A stretch of 64,000 bases of DNA from Heliopora coerulea (Eukaryota; Cnidaria; Anthozoa; Scleralcyonacea; Helioporidae). Positions 62,532-64,000 of this stretch are shown here, piece by piece. The notes beneath the pieces were generated by a model, which saw only the letters and a list, made by a program, of their open reading frames with translations, was not told the DNA's origin and made no database searches. Numbering within the stretch: position 1 is the first letter of the stretch; each line of letters opens with the position of its first letter. The position numbers and the translations under genes were made by a program. The stretch covers positions 186,001 through 250,000 of the forward strand of contig JASJOG010000185.1 of NCBI GenBank assembly GCA_030142905.1, in the 5' to 3' direction.

Positions 62532-63871
62532 TTAGCAGTCTGTGATTTCGTTTTTCTGGATAACATCTCCGCCAGGAAAGGCCAAGTTATATCTGCGCTG
62601 GTTGACATAAAGTCTCCGGAAACAACCGATGAACTTTAAGAGTCTTAGAGGAACGTGTTCACGAGCAATAATTCTAGAGAATCGAAGCAAATTATAAGAA
62701 ATTTTATGAACGTAAGAAATGCTGTAACAAAATTAGACAAAACAAAGAGCATAGAATTGCTAAAATCGAGGATCGCGGCCTGTTAGGTGTTTGTCAGGAA
62801 GTGACGTTATCATGATTCCACTCGAGCAATTATATCTTTCCCATTTTTTTAATATACCTCTGTCACTTTTCCATTTTTTAATTACTTTTAATACCTCTAT
62901 CATTATTTTATAATTTAATTTCACGTTTTGAAGGATACGTCACAGTTTACCTTCCTATTGGCGTACTTGGGGTCCCAACAAACATCTGTCCCTGCAAGTC
63001 AAGGTCCGTCAGTTGACCTGAAATAAAAGCTGTCACGGGGGAAACTTCGTCGACACTCATCGTGACTCTTCGTCCATTCCTGACAACGTCAATTTTGTGC
63101 CAGGCTGATAAAGCCAGTGGTTTGGATATGCGTGCCACACTCTGGCGGGCACCAGCATTTAACCTGAAAGCACATGTAATAACCAATGAACATAATCTGA
63201 ATAATACTGCGTCGTAAACAATACAGCCAATGACGGCTGAGAAAGTCGCCTCTTACGAATTTAAAATTGCTCATGAACCGCATTAACACAAACGTTACGT
63301 CTGTCAAACTCAAGATTTGTAAAAAGTGGGACACAATTAGGGACATTGGTTAAAAATTTAAAACGCACTGTTGCTATGATCTGATCGTATTGTAGCTGAC
63401 TTCTGCAATTTTACCCATGAAACTGACTGGCGAGAACAGGGACGGTTCCACCCTGTAAAAGGCCACTCGGCTAGGCTTGGTTTATCAGCCTCCAGTCCCT
63501 CTTATATCTCCTGGTTTTCGCTCTTGCTACTGAGACTCCTGTACAGGCACGTTGTCTGTGGCACATTTTACCACATGCCTCTTTCAGCTTTGCAACTCGA
63601 TTCTATTCCAGCTCTATACAGTTGTCCGATTAAAGTCACGTTAGTCATATGTGGTGGTAACAACATAAATTATCATACAATCACCTCAACTCCAAGACAC
63701 CATTAATAAGTGCAATCGCTAAATGATCTTTGTTGGATTTCCCGTTCATATACAAAATAAGGGCATTCTTATCTTCTGGCTTTATTTCCAATGAAACTTC
63801 AAAGTCACCACGTCCTTTCATCAATGGAAGAGCGATAAACGAATTAAAGTTCTTGAAGTAGAGTGGTTTCT
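62532..63871 (-). CDS. Laminin G domain protein, C-terminal exons (partial)
   Basis: Three exons on the minus strand, 63871-63685, 63163-62951 and 62643-62532, give the last 169 residues; earlier exons lie beyond the right edge. Phases join exactly (2, 2, then stop). They form one whole laminin G domain: YFKNFNSFIALPL and FEVSLEIKPEDKNALILYMN (first strands), LAIALINGVLELRLN, then LSAWHKIDVVRNGRRVTMSVD, FVGTP, and finally FIGCFRRLYVNQRRYNL with the closing ITDC stop. The two cysteines (GCF and the last residue) fit the conserved C-terminal disulfide of the domain. The protein ends right at that cysteine. Family candidates are agrin, perlecan, pikachurin (EGFLAM) or similar extracellular matrix proteins, since several end in a LamG domain; this fragment cannot separate them. 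The protein is inferred to be secreted. Confidence 0.82.
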
Positions 63872-64000
63872 CTGAATACATAAATAAAAACGAATGAAAG
63901 AATGAGTAAAGGAATGAGTAAATAAATGAATTCATGAATATACTGACAAATTAAACAATAACAAATGAACAAACACAGCAAACCAACCGGATCAAGCAAT
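63872..64000. other. Intron sequence of the laminin G gene
   Basis: Upstream of the first visible exon there is a short simple repeat (GAATGA/GAGTAAA words near 63890-63940). No further exon is visible before the window ends. Confidence 0.5.

Overview
This window is a eukaryotic nuclear locus. Its genes are split by GT-AG introns, the intergenic DNA is A/T-rich, and it carries LINE, Penelope-like, hAT-like and MITE-like repeats plus a large intronic satellite. The gene content (ABCF3, a TRBP/PACT-type dsRNA-binding protein, TMEM26-like, a laminin G protein, an ER-type JmjC protein) is metazoan. The repeat style suggests an anthozoan cnidarian such as a stony coral or anemone; that assignment is inference.

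Layout from left to right: (1) 1-1367, minus strand, the 5' exons of a TMEM26-like membrane protein gene that runs off the left edge. (2) 2970-7754, minus strand, a nine-exon gene for a 512-residue secretory-pathway JmjC oxygenase with a C-terminal EF-hand and an HEEL ending. (3) 7755-7900, a 146-bp head-to-head promoter region. (4) 7901-46088, plus strand, a complete 26-exon ABCF3 gene; the joined exons give 708 residues, almost exactly the length of human ABCF3. Its introns hold most of the repeats: a fold-back pair of Penelope-like fragments, each with a hammerhead ribozyme, a second Penelope-like fragment, a truncated LINE, and in the last intron about 17 kb of a 168-bp satellite with higher-order structure. 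(5) 46089-52505, a gap between convergent genes, with a degenerate ~158-bp tandem repeat carrying a clean TA-flanked MITE. (6) 52506-62139, minus strand, a four-exon gene for a 335-residue protein with three dsRNA-binding domains (TARBP2/PRKRA/Loquacious class). Its introns hold a hAT-type MITE, an RTE-type LINE interrupted by a hAT fragment, and a cluster of ~100-bp TTAA-ended repeats. (7) 62532-63871, minus strand, the last three exons of a laminin G domain protein whose 5' end lies beyond the window.

The genes do not form an operon or one pathway. The JmjC gene and ABCF3 probably share a promoter, and ABCF3 and the dsRNA-binding gene converge. Exon joins were made by hand from splice signals, reading phase and family similarity. 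They agree in phase throughout the complete genes, but no transcript data were available.

The most notable points are the recent, higher-order 168-bp satellite inside the last intron of a housekeeping gene, the hammerhead ribozymes in the Penelope-like repeats, and the JmjC/EF-hand/HEEL domain combination.
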